Shown: piece after piece, positions 61,514 through 64,000 of the stretch
Layout: every line of letters starts with the position of its first letter
Numbering within the stretch: the stretch's first letter is position 1
DNA from: an uncultured Victivallis sp.
GTDB lineage: Bacteria; Verrucomicrobiota; Lentisphaeria; Victivallales; Victivallaceae
Reading direction: 5' to 3'
DNA: 64,000 nucleotides
Assembly (NCBI GenBank): GCA_944389935.1
Contig: CALXOE010000006.1
Coordinates: 1-64,000, forward strand
Translations under genes and position numbers: made by a program
Notes under the pieces: generated by a model
The model's database searches: none
What the model was told of the DNA's origin: nothing
Seen by the model: only the letters and a program-made list of their open reading frames with translations

Positions 61514-62035
61514 ATGCAGGAAACCATGGAAACCACCCAGGCGATGATCGACCATCTCGCCGCGGTAAACAAGATTCTGGAGAAGAATAACTACTCCGAA
61601 GGACGGCTGATTCCGATTCTCCAGGAGGTTCAAGCGGTCTACAAGTACCTCTCCAAGGACATGATCAGCTACGTTGCCACGAGCATCGGCGTGCCGCCGT
61701 CGCGCGTTTACGGTGTCGCGACTTTCTACGCGCACTTCTCGATGCAGCCGAAAGGCAAGTACATCATCAAGCTGTGCGACGGTACCGCCTGCCACGTGAA
61801 GAAGTCTCACAGCATTCTGCATGCGCTCTACGAGAAGCTCAAGCTCTCCGATGAGAAGCGCACGACCGACGATCTGCTCTTCACCATCGAAACCGTAAGC
61901 TGCCTCGGCGCCTGCGGGCTTGCTCCGGTGATGCTCGTCAATGATTCGGTTCACGGCCAGATGACTCCGGACAAGACTGATGAAATCATCGACCAGATTC
62001 TTGCGGAAGAGAAGGCTGCGGCCGCCAATTTGTAA
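61514..62035 (+). CDS. NuoE-like [2Fe-2S] subunit of NADH-linked hydrogenase
   Basis: A 173-residue thioredoxin-like ferredoxin subunit (NuoE/HndA/HydC group). The cluster cysteines are in LCDGTACHVKKS and SCLGACGLAP. It starts with a helical bundle containing RLIPILQEVQAVYKYL. It passes electrons between the flavoprotein subunit and the hydrogenase. It lies 58 bases after rex and 26 bases before the NuoF-like gene, in an operon expected to encode an electron-bifurcating [FeFe] hydrogenase. Confidence 0.93.
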   Translation: MQETMETTQAMIDHLAAVNKILEKNNYSEGRLIPILQEVQAVYKYLSKDMISYVATSIGVPPSRVYGVATFYAHFSMQPKGKYIIKLCDGTACHVKKSHSILHALYEKLKLSDEKRTTDDLLFTIETVSCLGACGLAPVMLVNDSVHGQMTPDKTDEIIDQILAEEKAAAANL

Positions 62036-62061
62036 CACCCCCCGACCGGAGAACAGAGAAA

Positions 62062-63972
62062 ATGAGTACCACTACCGTTAAAACCGTCGATCTTGAAAAA
62101 ATCGCAGCGGATTACAAGAAGGCTTATGAAAACGTCAAGCGCCGCATCATCATCTGCGGCGGCACCGGCTGTGTCGCCAACGGCTCTCTCGACGTTCGCG
62201 ATGCTCTTGCGAAAGAGCTTGAAAAGGCCGGAATCGATGTGACCCTTGAGGTCAAGGCCGAAGAGAACAAGAAGGATGAAACCTACATTTCGAAATCCGG
62301 CTGCCAGGGCTTCTGCCAGATGGGACCGCTTCTCCATATCGAGCCGGGCGACATCCTCTACACGAAAGTCAAAGTTGCCGACGTTCCGGAAATTGTCGAG
62401 CGGACTCTTCGCCATGGCGAGATCATTGAGCGGCTGCTTTACGTCGACCACAAGAACGGCAACTGCCGCTGCAAAGGCGATGCCGAGATCCCGTTCTACC
62501 ACCGTCAGAAGCGCGTGGTGCTTGCGAACTGCCGGATCGAACCGGGCGATGTTCGCGAATATATCGCCCGCGGCGGTTACTTCGGTGCGCGCAAGGCGAT
62601 TCTCGAGATGAAACCCGAGGAGGTCTGCCAGACCGCGATCGATTCCGGTCTGCGCGGCCGCGGCGGCGGCGGTTTCCCGACCGGACTCAAGTGGAAGTTC
62701 ACGCTCGCGTCGCAGAACGATAAGAAATATGTCATCTGCAACGGCGACGAGGGCGACCCGGGCGCGTTCATGGACCGGTCGGTCATGGAAGGGAATCCGC
62801 ATTCCGTCATCGAGGGTATGATGATTGCGGCGCGCGCGATCGGCGCCGATGAAGGCTATGTCTATGTTCGTGCCGAATATCCGCTCGCGGTTGAGCGCAT
62901 GCGGGCCGCGGTGAAGGACGCCGAGGCGATCGGCGTGCTCGGGGATCATCTGTTCGGCAGTGATTTCAGCTTCCGGGTCACGGTGATGGAAGGCGCGGGC
63001 GCGTTCGTCTGCGGCGAAGAGACCGCGCTCATTGCGTCGATCGAAGGCAAGCGCGGTATGCCGCGGCCGAAGCCGCCGTTCCCGGCCCAGAGCGGACTCT
63101 GGGGCAAGCCGACGGTCATCAACAACGTCGAGACGCTCGCATCGGTTCCGGGTATCTTCTACAAGGGACCGGAGCAGTACAAGGCGGTCGGCACCGAGAA
63201 GTCTCCGGGCACGAAGACGTTCGCGCTGACCGGTCACGTTGCGAACACGGGACTCATCGAAGTTCCGTTCGGCACTACGCTGCGCGAAATCGTCTACAAC
63301 ATCGGCGGCGGCGTGACCAACAATGCCGGCGAGATCACGAATGACGACTTCAAGGCTGTACAGATCGGCGGGCCTTCCGGCGGCTGTCTGACTCCGGAAA
63401 TGCTGGATCTGCCGCTCGACTTCGATTCTCTCAAGAGCGTCGGCGCGATGGTCGGTTCCGGCGGTCTGGTGGTTATGAACAAGCAGACCTGTATTGTGAA
63501 GATCGCGCGTTTCTTCATGCAGTTCACGCAGAACGAGTCGTGCGGCAAATGCGTTCCGTGCCGGGAGGGCACGCGCCAGATGCTCGCGCTGCTCGACGAC
63601 ATCATCGAGGGGCGCGCCGACCGGCACACGCTCGAGCTGCTTGAGGAGACCGCCAAAGCGGTTCAGCTCGGGTCGCTCTGCGGCCTCGGCAAGACCGCGC
63701 CGAATCCGGTGCTCTCGACGCTGCGTTACTTCCGGGAGGAGTACGAGGCGCACGTGCTCAAGAAATGCTGCCCCGCCGGCGAATGCAAGGCGCTCGCGCG
63801 TCCGGAAATTCTGGCCGACAAATGCAAAGGCTGCACAGCTTGTGCGCGCAAGTGCCCGGTCGGAGCGATCACCGGCAAGATCAAGGAAGTTCACGTCATC
63901 GACGCGGACAAGTGCATCAAGTGCGGCGCCTGCAAGGCGGCCTGCAAGTTCGGTGCGATCATCGGCCTCTAA
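62062..63972 (+). CDS. NuoF-like flavoprotein subunit of NADH-linked hydrogenase
   Basis: A 636-residue protein of the HndC/HydB type. Residues about 30-120 are a thioredoxin-like [2Fe-2S] domain (CGGTGCVANGS, SGCQGFC). The NuoF core follows, with GRGGGGFPTGLKW (NADH/FMN site) and the [4Fe-4S] motif SCGKCVPCREG. The C-terminal 60 residues add two ferredoxin-type clusters (CKGCTACARKCPVGAI, CIKCGACKAACKFGAI). This fusion is typical of bifurcating hydrogenases rather than complex I. The final bases of the window contain GGAG, probably the ribosome binding site of the next subunit. Confidence 0.94.
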   Translation: MSTTTVKTVDLEKIAADYKKAYENVKRRIIICGGTGCVANGSLDVRDALAKELEKAGIDVTLEVKAEENKKDETYISKSGCQGFCQMGPLLHIEPGDILYTKVKVADVPEIVERTLRHGEIIERLLYVDHKNGNCRCKGDAEIPFYHRQKRVVLANCRIEPGDVREYIARGGYFGARKAILEMKPEEVCQTAIDSGLRGRGGGGFPTGLKWKFTLASQNDKKYVICNGDEGDPGAFMDRSVMEGNPHSVIEGMMIAARAIGADEGYVYVRAEYPLAVERMRAAVKDAEAIGVLGDHLFGSDFSFRVTVMEGAGAFVCGEETALIASIEGKRGMPRPKPPFPAQSGLWGKPTVINNVETLASVPGIFYKGPEQYKAVGTEKSPGTKTFALTGHVANTGLIEVPFGTTLREIVYNIGGGVTNNAGEITNDDFKAVQIGGPSGGCLTPEMLDLPLDFDSLKSVGAMVGSGGLVVMNKQTCIVKIARFFMQFTQNESCGKCVPCREGTRQMLALLDDIIEGRADRHTLELLEETAKAVQLGSLCGLGKTAPNPVLSTLRYFREEYEAHVLKKCCPAGECKALARPEILADKCKGCTACARKCPVGAITGKIKEVHVIDADKCIKCGACKAACKFGAIIGL

Positions 63973-64000
63973 ATAATCAATCACAGCCCTGGAGCATAAA

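Noticed and set aside
61951..63984. 677-codon minus-strand open frame opposite the NuoF-like gene
   Set aside because: The plus-strand protein has intact FMN and Fe-S motifs; the antisense translation is low-complexity Arg/Ala/Asp-rich.
1..64000. tRNA or rRNA genes, CRISPR arrays, prophage
   Set aside because: I looked through the intergenic stretches and saw no tRNA-like clover-leaf ends, no rRNA segments, no regular repeat-spacer pattern and no phage structural genes.

Overview
The window looks like a chromosomal segment from a fairly GC-rich, probably gut- or sediment-dwelling anaerobe of the Lentisphaerota (Victivallis-like). This rests on a pseudopilin with the H-X9-DG signature next to glycoside hydrolases, many degradative genes for plant-type polysaccharides without TonB/SusCD, a glycyl-radical enzyme, a Rex-controlled NADH-linked hydrogenase-type module, and tandem orphan secretins. 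The lineage is an inference; no rRNA or marker gene other than rpmF, plsX and fabH is present.

Layout. 1-5.4 kb: a decayed DUF1573-like fragment, two EamA/DMT permeases, a TrmB-type regulator and an exported acetyl-esterase. 5.5-15.5 kb: a glycan locus with a GH95 alpha-fucosidase, a LacI regulator with a textbook double operator, a pseudopilin, a very large exported GH42-like enzyme and a GH36-like alpha-galactosidase. 16-23 kb: an exported nitroreductase, the C-terminal stump of an arabinofuranosidase broken by an IS66-type insertion, then a visibly different cassette (glycyl-radical enzyme, its activase, an SDR, a divergent AraC regulator) lying between two same-orientation IS66 end fragments. 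23-36 kb: two leftward operons. One holds a beta-helix protein, an AraC regulator, a Gfo/Idh oxidoreductase and a sugar isomerase. The other is an eight-gene uronide (pectin-type) operon with many stop/start overlaps, read from a near-consensus promoter and divergent from an IclR regulator.

36.8-43 kb: a tyrosine phosphatase, two tandem secretin-like proteins and an APC-type antiporter. 43-48.3 kb: a tightly packed leftward operon of a PLP sugar aminotransferase, an MsbA-like ABC exporter, MurC and an MBL hydrolase, suggesting envelope assembly. 48.5-57.8 kb: an RlmD/TrmA-type methyltransferase, a RadC-like protein, a DUF2339/DUF3999 membrane pair, a radical SAM enzyme translationally coupled to a short lipoprotein-like peptide, and a large unknown membrane protein. 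57.9-60.2 kb: rpmF-plsX-fabH. 60.8-64 kb: rex followed by the NuoE-like and NuoF-like subunits of a probable electron-bifurcating hydrogenase whose catalytic subunit should start just beyond the window.

The points most worth a second look are the radical SAM/short-peptide pair at 54.5-55.6 kb (possible RiPP-like system with a repeated G-x-IAP motif), the glycyl-radical cassette with an unusual Cys-Trp-Glu active-site loop between IS66 scars, and the recurring arrangement in which regulator operators sit within or beside the 17-bp spacer of the regulator's own promoter.
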